From contig CM061106.1 of NCBI GenBank assembly GCA_030770545.1, positions 10,293,501 to 10,357,500 on the forward strand: a stretch of DNA of 64,000 bases. The letters run 5' to 3'. This document shows positions 10,901-24,440 of the stretch, in pieces. Both the position numbers and the translations under genes were made by a program. How positions within the stretch are numbered: position 1 is the first letter of the stretch; every line of letters begins with the position of its first letter. The DNA comes from Macropodus opercularis (taxonomy: Eukaryota > Chordata > Actinopteri > Anabantiformes > Osphronemidae). The notes under the pieces were generated by a model that saw only the letters and a program-made list of their open reading frames with translations, was not told where the DNA came from and did no database searches.

Positions 10901-11219
10901 AGCTCATGGACGCTGTGGATCGAGGAGGAAGTTAAGCAGTTTTTCTCTATTTAAACACGTGTTTCTGGGTTGTGTTGTGTCATTGATGAAGTGGTCAGAG
11001 TGTGTCATCCCAGGTAGGAGGAGGAGCGCTGGCATGCTGGGCCACTCTCTCAATCTATGTTCATTATTGTTTGTATTGCACTGCAAGGGAGGAAAAAGTT
11101 CCCATCCCTTACAAGGCCATGCAAACAGTCAGTGATACTGAGGGGCCTGTGTCTTTAGTGTCATGTAGAATGAGTCTTGCTGGGCTGTTGGGCCACCCAC
11201 TCAAAAGTTTTAGTTAGTA
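10901..11219. other. Non-coding gap
   Basis: No feature can be supported between the possible terminal exon and the TAG-rich arrays. Confidence 0.5.
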
Positions 11220-12060
11220 TTGTAGTAGAAGTGTTGTAGTAGTATCACAGTAGTAGTAGTAGAAGGGTCATACTAGTAGTAGTAGAAATAGTAATAGTAG
11301 AAGTGTAGTAGTAATGGTATTAGTGTTGTACCTGTAGGACAGTAGTAGTTGTTATGGTAGTATAATAGTAGTGAAAGAGTAGAAGTAGTACTAGTCATGG
11401 TAGTGTCCTACTATTTTAGTAGTAGCTGTAGTAGTGTCCTACCAGTAGTAGGTGAAGTGTAGAATTAGTAGTAGTGGCCTACTAGTAGTAGCTGTAGTGT
11501 AGTATTAGTAGTAGTGGCCTACTAGTAGTAGCTGTAGGTTAGTATTAGTAGTAGTGTCCTACTAGTAGTAGTTGTAGTGTAGTATTAGTAGTAGTGTCCT
11601 ATTAGTAGTAGCTGTAGTGTAGTATTAGTAGTAGTGTCCTACTAGTAGTAGTTGTAGTGTAGTATTAGTAGTAGTGTCCTATTAGTAGTAGCTGTAGTGT
11701 AGTATTAGTAGTAGTGTCCTATTAGTAGTAGCTGTAGTGTAGTATTAGTAGTAGTGTCCTACTAGTAGTAGTTGTAGTGTAGTATTAGTAGTAGTGTCCT
11801 ACTAGTAGTAGTTGTAGTGTAGTATTAGTAGTAGTGTCCTACTAGTAGTAGCTGTAGGTTAGTATTAGTAGTAGTGTCCTACTAGTAGTAGCTGTAGTGT
11901 AGTATTAGTAGTAGTGTCCTACTAGTAGTAGGTGTAGTGTAGTATTAGTAGTAGTGTCCTACTAGTAGTAGTTGTAGTGTAGTATTAGTAGTAGTGTCCT
12001 AGTAGCAGCAGGATATTAGTAGTCGTGTTGTCTAGCAGTAGCGTGTAGTACTCAAAGTAG
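11220..12060. repeat. TAG-rich microsatellite and 40-bp minisatellite
   Basis: The stretch begins as degenerate (TAG)n. From about 11455 to 12000 it is an orderly 40-base unit built from AGTATTAGTAGTAGTGTCCT followed by an ACTAGTAGTAGTTGTAGTGT-like half, with about 13 copies. Copies differ mainly at GTT/GCT and ACT/ATT. No coding is present. Confidence 0.9.
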
Positions 12061-13145
12061 TTTTTTAGTATGCATGTAGTAGTATTCAGTGTAGTAGTGT
12101 AATGGTTGTATGGTAGTAGTAGTAGTAGTCTTCTATTAGTGGTAGTATTGTACTAGTGTATTAGTAGGGGTAGTGTTGTTTTTTGTAGTAGTGTTATGGT
12201 GAGAGTGGTGTCGTCATAGTAGCAGTCTAGCAGTAGTATTGTACTATTTAGTATAGTGAAGTAGAGAATAGTATAATTTAGTGTAGTATAGTGTCATATA
12301 ATCTAGTACTGTGTAGTTTGGCCTAGTATGGTGCAGTAGTGTAATAGAATATAATAGAGTTTAGAGTCGTTTAATATAGTGTAGTCTAATGTAATATAGT
12401 CTAGTTTAGTGCAGTAGGGTAATAAGAGTGTAATAGAGTTTACTTTAGTAATGTGTCATAGTAGTTGTATTGAACTATGTAATATAGTTAAGTAGAGTGT
12501 AGTATATTATAGTGTGTGTGTGTGGTAGTGTAGTGGAGTTTAATATAGTATAGTGTAATATACTCTAGTGTACTTTAGTATAATGTAGTGTAATTTAATA
12601 TAATCTAGTATAGTATAGCGTATTATAGTCTGTTATAGTGTAGTTTAGTATAATATTGTAAAATTTAATCTGTAATGTATTGCGTACTGTAATATAGTGT
12701 AATATAGTCTAGTGTACTTTAGTTTAGTATAATGTAGTGTAATTTAATATAATCTAGTGTAGTATAGTGTATTATAGTCTGTTATAGTGTAGTTTAGTAT
12801 AATATTGTAAAATTTAATCTGTAATGTATTGCGTACTGTAATATAGTGTAATATAGTCTAGTGTACTTTAGTTTAGTATAATGTAGTGTAATTTAATATA
12901 ATCTAGTGTAGTATAGTGTATTATAGTCTGTTATAGTGTAGTTTAGTATAATATTGTAAAATTTAATCTGTAATGTATTGCGTACTGTAGTATAGTGTAA
13001 TATAGTCTAGTGTAGAATAGTACAATGCAGGTATATTCTAATTTAGTGTAGTCTAGCATTGTGCAATATAGTATAGTGTTAAATAGTCTACAATAGTGTA
13101 GTTTAGCATAATGTAGTTTGATAATTGTAATTTAATTTAGTGTAG
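12061..13145. repeat. TAGTGTA-type AT-rich repeat with ~149-bp higher-order unit
   Basis: This is degenerate sequence built from TAGTGTA, TATAGT and TTTAGT words. Within it, about 12560-13015 repeats as units of 143-149 bases. GTAATGTATTGCGTACTGTA recurs at 12672, 12821 and 12970, exactly 149 apart. It looks derived from the same TAG-type simple repeat as the array to its left. Confidence 0.85.
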
Positions 13146-13169
13146 TTTACTGTATTATCGTCTTTAATG

Positions 13170-16100
13170 GTGGAGAACAGAAGCGGATCCTCCACTGGGC
13201 CACACTAACAAAAACAGACACTCCACTAGCCTGCAGTATGAGAAGCGGACCGTCCACAAGACACAGGAATAGAAGTGGACCCTGAGACACAGGAACAGAA
13301 GTGGATCCTCCTCCAGACCGCAGGAAAAGAAGCGGACCGCCTGCAGGACACAGGAATAGAAGTGGACCCTCCATCGAACCACAGGAACAAAAGTAGACCC
13401 TCCTCCAGACCACACTGACAGAAACAGACCCTTCACTGGGCTGCAGTATGAGAAGCGGACCCTCAGCAGGACACAGAAACAGAAGTGGATCCTCCTCCAG
13501 ACCGCAGGAACAGAAGCCGACCCTCAGCAGGACACAAGAATAGAAGCGGACCCTCCACAGAACGACAAGAACAGATTCGGATCCTCTGCAGGACACGAGG
13601 ATAGAAGTGGACCCTCCACTGGAACACAGGAACAGAAGTGGATCCTCCTCCAGACCGCAGGAACAGAAGCCGACCCTCAGCAAGACACAGAAACAGAAGT
13701 GGATCCTCTTCCAGACTGCAGGAACAGAAGTGGACCCTCATCAGGTCACAGGAACAGAAGTGGATCCTCCTCCGGACCGCAGGAACAGAAGCGCACCCTC
13801 AGCAGGACACAGGAACAGAAGTGGACCCTCCACCGAACCACAAGAAGAGAAGCAGACACTCCGCAGGACACAGGAATAGAAGTGGATCCTCCTCTGGGAC
13901 ACAGGAACAGAAGTGGGCCGCCCTCCAGGACACAGGAACAGAATCGGACCACAGGACACAGGTACAGAAGTGGAAGCTCCACCGAACCACAGGAACAGAA
14001 GCGGACCCTCAGCAGGACACGGGAATAGAAGTGGACACTCCTCTGGACTGCAGGAACAGAAGTGGATCCTCCACCTAACCACAAGAACAGAAGTGGACCC
14101 TCTGCAGGACACGGGGATAGAAGCGGACCCTCAGCAGGACACAGAAACAGAAGTGGATCCTCCTCCAGACCGCAGGAACAGAAGCTGACCCTCCGCAGGA
14201 CACAGGAATAGAAGTGGACCCTCCACTGGGACACAGTAACAGAACCGGACCGCAGGTCACAGGAACAGAAGTGGATCCTCCTCCAGATTGCAGGAACAGA
14301 CGTGGACCGTCCACCGAACCACAAGAACAGAAGCGGACCCTCTGCAGGACACAAGGATAGAAGTGGACCCTCCTCTAGGACACGAGAACAGAAGTGGATC
14401 CTCCTCTGGACCGCGGGAAAAGATACGGACCCTCAGCAGGACACAGGAACAGAAGTGGATCCTCCACAGGACACAGGAACAGAAGTGGACCCTCCACTGG
14501 AACACAGGAACAGAAGTGGATCGTCCTCTGGATCGGAACAGAAGTTCCTGTGTCCTGCTGAGGGTCTGTATCTTTTCCTGTGACACAGGAACAGAAGTTC
14601 CTGTGTCCTGCTGAGACACAGGATCGTCCACAGGACACAGGAATAGAAGTGGACCCTCCACTGGGACACAGTAACAGAACCGGACCGCAGGTCACAGGAA
14701 CAGAAGTGGATCCTCCTCCAGATTGCAGGAACAGAAGTGGACCCTCCACCGAACCACAAGAACAGAAGCGGACCCTCTGCAGGACACAAGGATAGAAGTG
14801 GACCCTCCTCTAGGACACAGGAACAGAAGTGGATCCTCCTCTGGACCGCGGGAAAAGATACGGACCCTCAGCAGGACACAGGAACAGAAGTGGATCCTCC
14901 ACAGGACACAGGAACAGAAGTGGACCGTCCACTGGAACACAGGAACAGAAGTGGATCGTCCTCTGGACCGCAGGAAAAGATACAGACCCTCAGCAGGACA
15001 CAGGAACAGAAGTGGATCCTCCACAGGACGCAGGAACAGAAGAGGACCCTCAGCAGGACACAGAAACAGAAGTGGATCCTCCTCCAGACTGCAGGAACAG
15101 AAGTGGATCCTCCACCGAACCACAAGAACAGAAGCGGATGCTCTGAAGGACACAGGGATAGAAGTGGACCCTCCTCTGGGACACAGGGACAGAAGTGGAC
15201 CCTCCACCGAACCACAATATCAGAAGCGGACACTCTGCAGGACACAGGAATAGAAGTGGACCCTCCTCTGGGACACAGGAACAGAAGCGGACCCTCAGCA
15301 GGTCACAGAAGCAGAAGTGGATCCTCCTCTGGACCGCAGGAAAAGATACGGACCCTCAGCAGGACACAGGAACAGAAGTGGATCCTCCACAGGACACAGG
15401 AACAGAAGTGGATCCTCCACAGGACACAGGAACAGAAGTGGATCCTCCACAGGACACAGGAACAGAAGAGGACCCTCAGCAGGACACAGAAACAGAAGTG
15501 GATCCTCCACCGAACCACAAGAACAGAAGCGGATGCTCTGAAGGACACAGGGATAGAAGTGGACCCTCCTCTGGGACACAGGAACAGAAGTGGACCCTCC
15601 ACCGAACCACAGGAACACAAGCGGACCCTCTGCAGGACACAGGAACAGAAGCGGACCCTCATGAAGTCACATGAACAGAAGTGGACCCTCCGTAGTACAC
15701 AGTAATAGAAGCGGATCGTCCACAGGACACAGGAACAGAAGTGGACCCTCCACCGAACCACAAGAACAGAAGCGGACCCTCTGCAGGACACAAGGATAGA
15801 AGTGGACCCTCCTCTAGGACACAGGAACAGAAGTGGATCCTCTTCTGGACCGCAGGAAAAGATACGGACCCTCAGCAGGACACAGGAACAGAAGTGGATC
15901 CTCCACAGGACACAGGAACAGAAGTGGACCCTCCACTGGAACACAGGAACAGAAGTGGATCCTCCTCTGGACCGCAGGAAAAGATATGGACCCTCAGCAG
16001 GACACAGGAACAGAAGTGGATCCTCCACAGGACGCAGGAACAGAAGAGGACCCTCAGCAGGACACAGAAACAGAAGTGGATCCTCCTTCAGACTGCAGGA

Positions 16101-19100
16101 ACAGAAGTGGATCCTCCACCGAACCACAAGAACAGAAGCTGACGCTCTGAAGGACACAGGAACAGAAGTGGACCCTCCACCAAACCTCAAGAACAGAAGC
16201 GGACCCTCTGCAGGACACGGGGATAGAAGTGGATCCTCCGCAGGACACAGGAACAGAAGTGGATCCTCCACCTAACCACAAGAACAGAAGTGGACCCTCT
16301 GCAGGACACGGGGATAGAAGCGGACCCTCAGCAGGACACAGAAACAGAAGTGGATCCTCCTCCAGACCGCAGGAACAGAAGCTGACCCTCCGCAGGACAC
16401 AGGAAAAGAAGCGGACCCTCATGAGGTCACAGGAACAGAAGTGGACCCTCATGAGGTCACAGGAACAGAAGTGGACCCTCCGTAGTACACAGTAATAGAA
16501 GCGGATCGTCCACAGGACACAGGAATAGAAGTGGACCCTCCACTGGGACACAGTAACAGAACCGGACCGCAGGTCACAGGAACAGAAGTGGATCCTCCTC
16601 CAGATTGCAGGAACAGAAGTGGACCCTCCACCGAACCACAAGAACAGAAGCGGACCCTCTGCAGGACACAAGGATAGAAGTGGACCCTCCTCTAGGACAC
16701 AGGAACAGAAGTGGATCCTCCTCTGGACCGCAGGAAAAGATACGGACCCTCAGCAGGACACAGGAACAGAAGTGGACCCTCCACTGGACCGCAGGAAAAG
16801 ATACAGACCCTCAGCAGGACACAGGAACAGAAGTGGATCCTCCACAGGACGCAGGAACAGAAGAGGACCCTCAGCAGGACACAGAAACAGAAGTGGACCC
16901 TCCTCCAGACTGCAGGAACAGAAGTGGATCCTCCACCGAACCACAAGAACAGAAGCGGATGCTCTGAAGGACACAGGGATAGAAGTGGACCCTCCTCTGG
17001 GACACAGGAACAGAAGTGGACCCTCCACAGAACCACAATATCAGAAGCGGACACTCCGCAGGACACAGGAACAGAAGCGGACCCTCAGCAGGTCACAGAA
17101 GCAGAAGTGGATCCTCCTCTGGACCGCAGGAAAAGATACGGACCCTCAGCAGGACACAGGAACAGAAGTGGATCCTCCTTCGGACCGCAGGAACAGAAGC
17201 GCACCCTCAGCAGGACACAGGAACAGAAGTGGACCCTCCACTGGAACACAGCAACAGAAGTGGATCCTCCTCCGGACCGCAGGAACAGAAGCGCACCCTC
17301 AGCAGGACACAGGAACAGAAGTGGACCCTCCACCGAACCACAAAAACAGAAGCGGACACTCCGCAGGACTCAGGAATAGAAGTGGACCCTCCTCTGGGAC
17401 ACAGGAACAGAAGTGGACCCTCCACCGAACCACAAGAAGAGAAGCAGACACTCCGCAGGACACAGGAATAGAAGTGGACCCTCCTCTGGGACACAGGAAC
17501 AGAAGCGGACCCTCAGCAGGACACGGGAATAGAAGTGGACACTCCTCTGGACTGCAGGAACAGAAGTGGATCCTCCACCTAACCACAAGAACAGAAGTGG
17601 ACCCTCTGCAGGACACGGGGATAGAAGCGGACCCTCAGCAGGACACAGAAACAGAATTGGATCCTCCTCCAGACCGCAGGAACATAAGCTGACCCTCCGC
17701 AGGACACAGGAAAAGAAGCGGACCCTCATGAGGTCACAGGAACAGAAGTGGACCCTCCGTAGTACACAGTAATAGAAGCGGATCGTCCACAGGACACAGG
17801 AATAGAAGTGGACCCTCCACTGGGACACAGTAACAGAACCGGACCGCAGGTCACAGGAACAGAAGTGGATCATCCTCCAGATTGCAGGAACAGAAGTGGA
17901 CCCTCCTCTGGACCGCAGGAAAAGATACGGACCCTCAGCAGGACACAGGAACAGAAGTGGACCCTCCACAGGACACAGGAACAGAAGTGGATCCTCCACA
18001 GGACGCAGGAACAGAAGAGGACCCTCAGCAGGACACAGAAACAGAAGTGGATCCTCCACCGAACCACAAGAACAGAAGCGGATGCTCTGAAGGACACAGG
18101 GATAGAAGTGGACCCTCCTCTGGGACACAGGAACAGAAGTGGACCCTCCACCGAACCACAGGAACACAAGCGGACCCTCTGCAGGACACAGGAACAGAAG
18201 CGGACCCTCATGAAGTCACATGAACAGAAGTGGACCCTCCGTAGTACACAGTAATAGAAGCGGATCGTCCACAGGACACAGGAATAGAAGTGGATCCTCC
18301 TCCGAACCACAAGAACAGAAGTGGACGCTCATCAGGTCACAGGAACAGAAGTGGACCCTCCACCGAACCACAAGAACAGAAGCGGACCCTCTGCAGGACA
18401 CAAGGATAGAAGTGGACCCTCCTCTAGGACACAGGAACAGAAGTGGATCCTCCTCTGGACCGCGGGAAAAGATACGGACCCTCAGCAGGACACAGGAACA
18501 GAAGTGGACCCTCCACTGGAACACAGGAACAGAAGTGGATCCTCCTCTGGACCGTAGGAAAAGATACAGACCCTCAGCAGGACACAGGAACAGAAGTGGA
18601 TCCTCCACAGGACGCAGGAACAGAAGTGGATCCTCCACAGGATACAGGAACAGAAGTGGATCCTCCATAGGACACAGAAACAGAAGTGGATCCTCCACCG
18701 AACCACAAGAACAGAAGCGGATGCTCTGAAGGACACAGGAATAGAAGTGGACCCTCCTCTGGGACACAGGAACAGAAGCGGACCCTCAGCAGGTCACAGA
18801 AGCAGAAGTGGATCCTCCTCTGGACCGCAGGAAAAGATACGGACCCTCAGCAGGACACAGGAACAGAAGTGGACCCTCCACTGGAACACAGGAACAGAAG
18901 TGGATCCTCCTCTGGACCGTAGGAAAAGATACAGACCCTCAGCAGGACACAGGAACAGAAGTGGATCCTCCACAGGACGCAGGAACAGAAGTGGATCCTC
19001 CACAGGATACAGGAACAGAAGTGGATCCTCCACAGGACACAGAAACAGAAGCGGATGCTCTGAAGGACACAGGTATAGAAGTGGACCCTTCTCTGGGACA

Positions 19101-21427
19101 CAGGAACAGAAGTGGACCCTCCACCGAACCACAGGAACACAAGCGGACCCTCCGCAGGACACAGGAACAGAAGCGGACCCTCATGAAGTCACATGAACAG
19201 AAGTGGACCCTCCGTAGTACACAGTAATAGAAGCGGATCGTCCACAGGACACAGGAATAGAAGTGGACCCTCCACTGGGACACAGTAACAGAACCGGACC
19301 GCAGGTCACAGGAACAGAAGTGGATCCTCCTCCGAACCACAAGAACAGAAGTGGACGCTCATCAGGTCACAGGAACAGAAGTGGACCCTCCACCGAACCA
19401 CAAGAACAGAAGCGGACCCTCTGCAGGACACAAGGATAGAAGTGGACCCTCCTCTAGGACACAGGAACAGAAGTGGATCCTCCTCTGGACCGCAGGAAAA
19501 GATACGGACCCTCAGCAGGACACAGGAACAGAAGTGGATCCTCCACAGGACACAGGAACAGAAGTGGACCCTCCACTGGAACACAGGAACAGAAGTGGAT
19601 CCTCCTCTGGACCGCAGGAAAAGATACGGACCCTCAGCAGGACACAGGAACAGAAGTGGATCCTCCACAGGACGCAGGAACAGAAGAGGACCCTCAGCAG
19701 GACACAGAAACAGAAGTGGACCCTCCTCCAGACTGCAGGAACAGAAGTGGATCCTCCACCGAACCACAAGAACAGAAGCTGACGCTCTGAAGGACACAGG
19801 AACAGAAGTGGACCCTCCACCAAACCTCAAGAACAGAAGCGGACCCTCTGCAGGACACAGGGATAGAAGTGGATCCTCCGCAGGACACAGGAACAGAAGT
19901 GGATCCTCCTCTGGACCGCAGGAACAGATACGGACCCTCAGCAGGACACAGGAACAGAAGTGGATCCTCCGCAGGACACAGGAACAGAAGTGGACCCTCC
20001 ACCGGACCGCAGGAACAGAAGAGGACCCTCAGCAGGACACAGAAACAGAAATGGATCCTCCTCCAGACTGCAGGAACAGAAGTGGATCCTCCACCGAACC
20101 ACAAGAACATAAGCGGACCCTCTGCAGGACATGGGGATAGAAGTGGACCCTCCACTGGAACACAGGAACAGAAGTGGCTCCTCCTCCGGACTGCAGGAAC
20201 AGAAGCGGACCCTCAGCAGGACACAGGAACAGAAGTGGATCCTCCACCGAACCACAAGAACAGAAGTGGACCCTCCTCTGGGACACAGGAACAGAAGTGG
20301 ACCCTCCTCTGGGACACAGGAACACCACAGGACACAGGTACAGAAGTGGAAGCTCCACCGAACCACAGGAACAGAAGCGGACCCTCAGCAGGACACGGAG
20401 ATAGAAGTGGACCCTCCTCTGGAACGCAGGAACCAAAGTGGATCCTCCACCTAACCATAAGAACAGAAGTGGACCCTCAGCAGGACACAGAAACAGAAGT
20501 GGACCCTCCGTAGTACACAGTAATAGAAGCGGATCGTCCACGGGACACAGGAATAGAAGTGGACCCTCCACTGGGACACAGTAACAGAACCGGACCGCAG
20601 GTCACAGGAACAGAAGTGGATCCTCCTCCGAACCACAAGAACAGAAGTGGACGCTCATCAGGTCACAGGAACAGAAGTGGACCCTCAGCAGGACACGGAG
20701 ATAGAAGTGGACCCTCCTCTGGAACGCAGGAACCAAAGTGGATCCTCCACCTAACCATAAGAACAGAAGCGGACCCTCTGCAGGACACAAGGATAGAAGT
20801 GGACCCTCCTCTGGGACACAGGAACAGAAATGGATCCTCCTCCGGACCGCAGGAACAGAAGCGGACCGTCCACAGGACACAGGAATAGAAGTGAACCCTC
20901 CTCTGGGACACAGGAACAGAAGCGGGCCGCCCTCCAGGACACAGGAACAGAACTGGACCGCAGGAAACAGGAACAGAAGTGGACCCTCCACCGAACCACA
21001 GGAACACAAGCAGACCGTCCACAGGACACAGGAATAGAAGTGGACCCTCGTCTGGGACACAGGAACAGAAGTGGGCCGCCCTCCAGGACACAGGAACAGA
21101 ACCGGACCGCAGGACACAGGAACAGAAGTGGACCCTCCACCGAACCACAGGAACAGAAACGGACCCTCTGCAGGACACATTGATAGAAGTGGACCCTCCA
21201 CCGAACCCCAGGAACACAAGCGGGCCCTCATCAGATCACAGGAACAAAAGTGGATCCTCCTCCGGACCGCAGTAACAGAAGCGGACCGTCCACAGGACAC
21301 AGGATTGGAAGTGGACTCTGTGACACAGGAACAGAAGTTTATCTTCCTCCAGACCGCAGGAAAAGAAGCGGACCTTCCGCAGGACACAGGAATAGAAGCT
21401 GACCGTCCATAGGACACAGGACTAGAA
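13170..21427. repeat. 8.2-kb minisatellite of 30-bp units (~275 copies)
   Basis: The unit is 30 bases with the invariant core GGAACAGAAGTGGA, followed by CCTCC and a variable block (CACAGGACACA, TCTGGACCGCA, ACCGAACCACA and so on). Exact 30-base periodicity is plainest at 15361-15480. Because 30 is divisible by 3, frames stay open over hundreds of codons on both strands as 10-residue repeats, which makes these frames uninformative. Units with AATAGAAG instead of AACAGAAG introduce TAG stops. Marker units recur together at irregular long intervals: CAGTAACAGAACCGG is near 14235, 14670, 16550, 17829, 19284 and 20579. This indicates higher-order blocks copied by unequal exchange. GGATCC is present in many units. 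Confidence 0.95.
14543..14617. repeat. Inverted patch inside the 30-bp array
   Basis: At 14543-14580, and again at 14599-14615, the array unit appears as its reverse complement (TTCCTGTGTCCTGCTGAG and TCTGTATCTTTTCCTG). The two inverted stretches are separated by a short direct stretch. Everywhere else I looked the units are in one orientation. Confidence 0.85.
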
Positions 21428-24400
21428 GTCGAGGCAGACGACCGCCCACCCTGAGCCTGGTTCTGCCCGAGGTTTCTTCCTTCAAAGGGAGTTTTTCCTC
21501 TCCACTGTCGCCTAGTGCTTGCTCAGGGTGGAAGCACCTCAAAACAAACACCCACAACAGTATTATTCAGAGGATTTATATATTTAAGGAAATCTCAGAA
21601 TAGTATTAGAATGAAAGTTTCACTGACTCGCAAAGACACATTTAATGAAGCTGCGTTTTTAATAGTTCCTATTAGATACATTTACTTTTTAACTGCAACA
21701 CGTTTCTTTGTGGAGACATTTGTAAATATTTCTATTCCTGCTCAATCAACATGATTGAGATGATCACCAGTAACACTCTTGTTCTTCTAGGGGCAGCGTT
21801 GACCAGCACAGTGGGAGACACGTTGAGGGAATCTCCACTGCAGCGTGGAGTCACCAGCGAAGGACTTCATCACTACACATGTGTAGACTGCAACAGTGTC
21901 TCTGGTGGCAAAGGGAGGGAAACCTAACGGTGACAACGTAACTCCCTGCAACACCATGAGGACCAGTTGCTCAGGTGAATTCCCTGCAAGCTGTCTGGCT
22001 ACTGCACCGAGGACCAAGACGGGACAACTCCTATGAACCAGCGTCAGTGTTGGATCCGACCAAACCAGGTACTGACGCAACCACTGACAGAGACAAGTTT
22101 CTTTTTATGTAGTGTGTGAGAAAACCTCAGCATCACGGGTCGAGGCAGACGACCGCCCACCCTGAGCCTGGTTCTGCCCGAGGTTTCTTCCTTCAAAGGG
22201 AGTTTTTCCTCTCCACTGTCGCCTAGTGCTTGCTCAGGGTGGAAGCACCTCAAAACAAACACCCACAACAGTATTATTCAGAGGTTTTATATATTTAAGG
22301 AAATCTCAGAATAGTATTAGAATGAAAGTTTTACTGACTTGCAAAGACACATTTAACGAAGCGGCGTTTTTAATAGTTCCTAATAGATACATTTACTTTT
22401 TAACTGCAACACGTTTCTTTGTGGAGACATTTGTAAATATGTTCATTCCTGTTATGCTTAATCAACATGATTGAGATGATCACCAGTAACACTCTTGTTC
22501 TTCTAGGGGCAGCGTTGACCAGCACAGTGGGAGACACGTTGAGTGAATCTCCACTGCAGCTTGGAGTCACCAGCGAAGGACTTCATCACTACACATGTGT
22601 AGACTGCAACAGTGTCTCTGGTGGCAAAGGGAGGGAAACCTAACGGTGACAACGTAACTCCCTGCAACACCATGAGGACCAGTTGCTCAGGTGAATTCCC
22701 TGCAAGCTGTCTGGCTACTGCACCGAGGACCAAGACGGGACAACTCCTATGAACCAGCGTCAGTGTTGGATCCGACCAAACCAGGTACTGACGCAACCAC
22801 TGAGCACTGACAGAGACAAGTTTCTTTTTATGTAGTGTGTGAGAAACCCTCAGCATCACCGGTCGAGGCAGACGACCGCCCACCCTGAGCCTGGTTCTGC
22901 CCGAGGTTTCTTCCTTCAAAGGGAGTTTTTCCTCTCCACTGTCTCCTAGTGCTTGCTCAGGGTGGAAGCACCTCAAAACAAACACCCACAACAGTATTAT
23001 TCAGAGGATTTATATATTTAACAAAATCTCAGAATAGTATTAGAATGAAAGTTTTACTGACTTGCAAAGACACATTTAACGAAGCGGCGTTTTTAATAGT
23101 TCCTAATAGATACATTTACTTTTTAACTGCAACACGTTTCTTTGTGGAGACATTTGTAAATATGTTCATTCCTGTTATGCTTAATCAACATGATTGAGAT
23201 GATCACCAGTAACACTCTTGTTCTTCTAGGGGCAGCGTTGACCAGCACAGTGGGAGACACGTTGAGGGAATCTCCACTGCAGCGTGGAGTCACCAGCGAA
23301 GGACTTCATCACTACACATGTGTAGACTGCAACAGTGTCTCTGGTGGCAAAGGGAGGGAAACCTAACGGTGACAACGTAACTCCCTGCAACACCATGAGG
23401 ACCAGTTGCTCAGGTGAATTCCCTGCAAGCTGTCTGGCTACTGCACCGAGGACCAAGACGGGACAACTCCTATGAACCAGCGTCAGTGTTGGATCCGACC
23501 AAACCAGGTACTGACGCAACCACTGACAGAGACAAGTTTCTTTTTATGTAGTGTGTGAGAAAACCTCAGCATCACGGGTCGAGGCAGACGACCGCCCACC
23601 CTGAGCCTGGTTCTGCCCGAGGTTTCTTCCTTCAAAGGGAGTTTTTCCTCTCCACTGTCTCCTAGTGCTTGCTCAGGGTGGAAGCGCCTCAAAACAAACA
23701 CCCACAACAGTATTATTCAGAGGATTTATATATTTAAGGAAATCTCAGAATAGTATTAGAATGAAAGTTTCACTGACTTGCAAAGACACATTTAACGAAG
23801 CTGCGTTTTTAATAGTTCCTAATAGATAAATTTACTTTTTAACTGCAACACGTTTCTTTGTGGAGACATTTGTAAATATGTTCATTCCTGTTATGCTTAA
23901 TCAACATGATTGAGATGATCACCAGTAACACTCTTGTTCTTCTAGGGGCAGCGTTGACCAGCACAGTGGGAGACACGTTGAGGGAATCTCCACTGCAGCA
24001 TGGAGTCACCAGCGACGGACTTCATCACTACACATGTGTAGAGTGCAACAGTGTCTCTGGTGGCAAAGGGAGGGAAACCTAACGGTGACAACGTAACTCC
24101 CTGCAACACCATGAGGACCAGTTGCTCAGGTGAATTCCCTGCAAGCTGTCTGGCTACTGCACCGAGGACCAAGACGGGACAACTCCTATGAACCAGCGTC
24201 AGTGTTGGATCCGACCAAACCAGGTACTGACGCAACCACTGAGCACTGACAGAGACAAGTTTCTTTTTATGTAGTGTGTGAGAAAACCTCAGCATCACCG
24301 GTCGAGGCAGACGACCGCCCACCCTGAGCCTGGTTCTGCCCGAGGTTTCTTCCTTCAAAGGGAGTTTTTCCTCTCCACTGTCTCCTAGTGCTTGCTCAGG

Positions 24401-24440
24401 GTGGAAGCACCTCAAAACAACCACAACAGTATTATTCAGA
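21428..24440. repeat. Tandem array of ~717-bp units (four full copies plus a partial)
   Basis: GTCGAGGCAGACGACCGCCC recurs at 21428, 22139, 22862, 23579 and 24301, giving units of 711, 723, 717 and 722 bases. Each unit starts with a GAGCCTGGTTCTGCCCGAGG and GGGAGTTTTTCCTCTCCACT segment. I recognise that segment as a motif widely dispersed in teleost genomes, though I cannot name its family with certainty. Copies 1 and 3 lack a GAGCAC insertion and end CATCACGGG. Copies 2 and 4 have the insertion and end CATCACCGG. The array therefore grew by duplicating a dimer. Confidence 0.92.

Noticed and set aside
13147..21420. Dozens of long open frames on both strands (10-residue repeats such as LLFLCPAEGP and HRNRSGSSS)
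   Set aside because: The 30-base unit preserves frame by arithmetic, on both strands at once; there is no start context, splice pattern or domain.
13170..21427. CRISPR-like look of regularly spaced short repeats
   Set aside because: Units are contiguous, with no unique spacers and no cas genes, in an animal genome.
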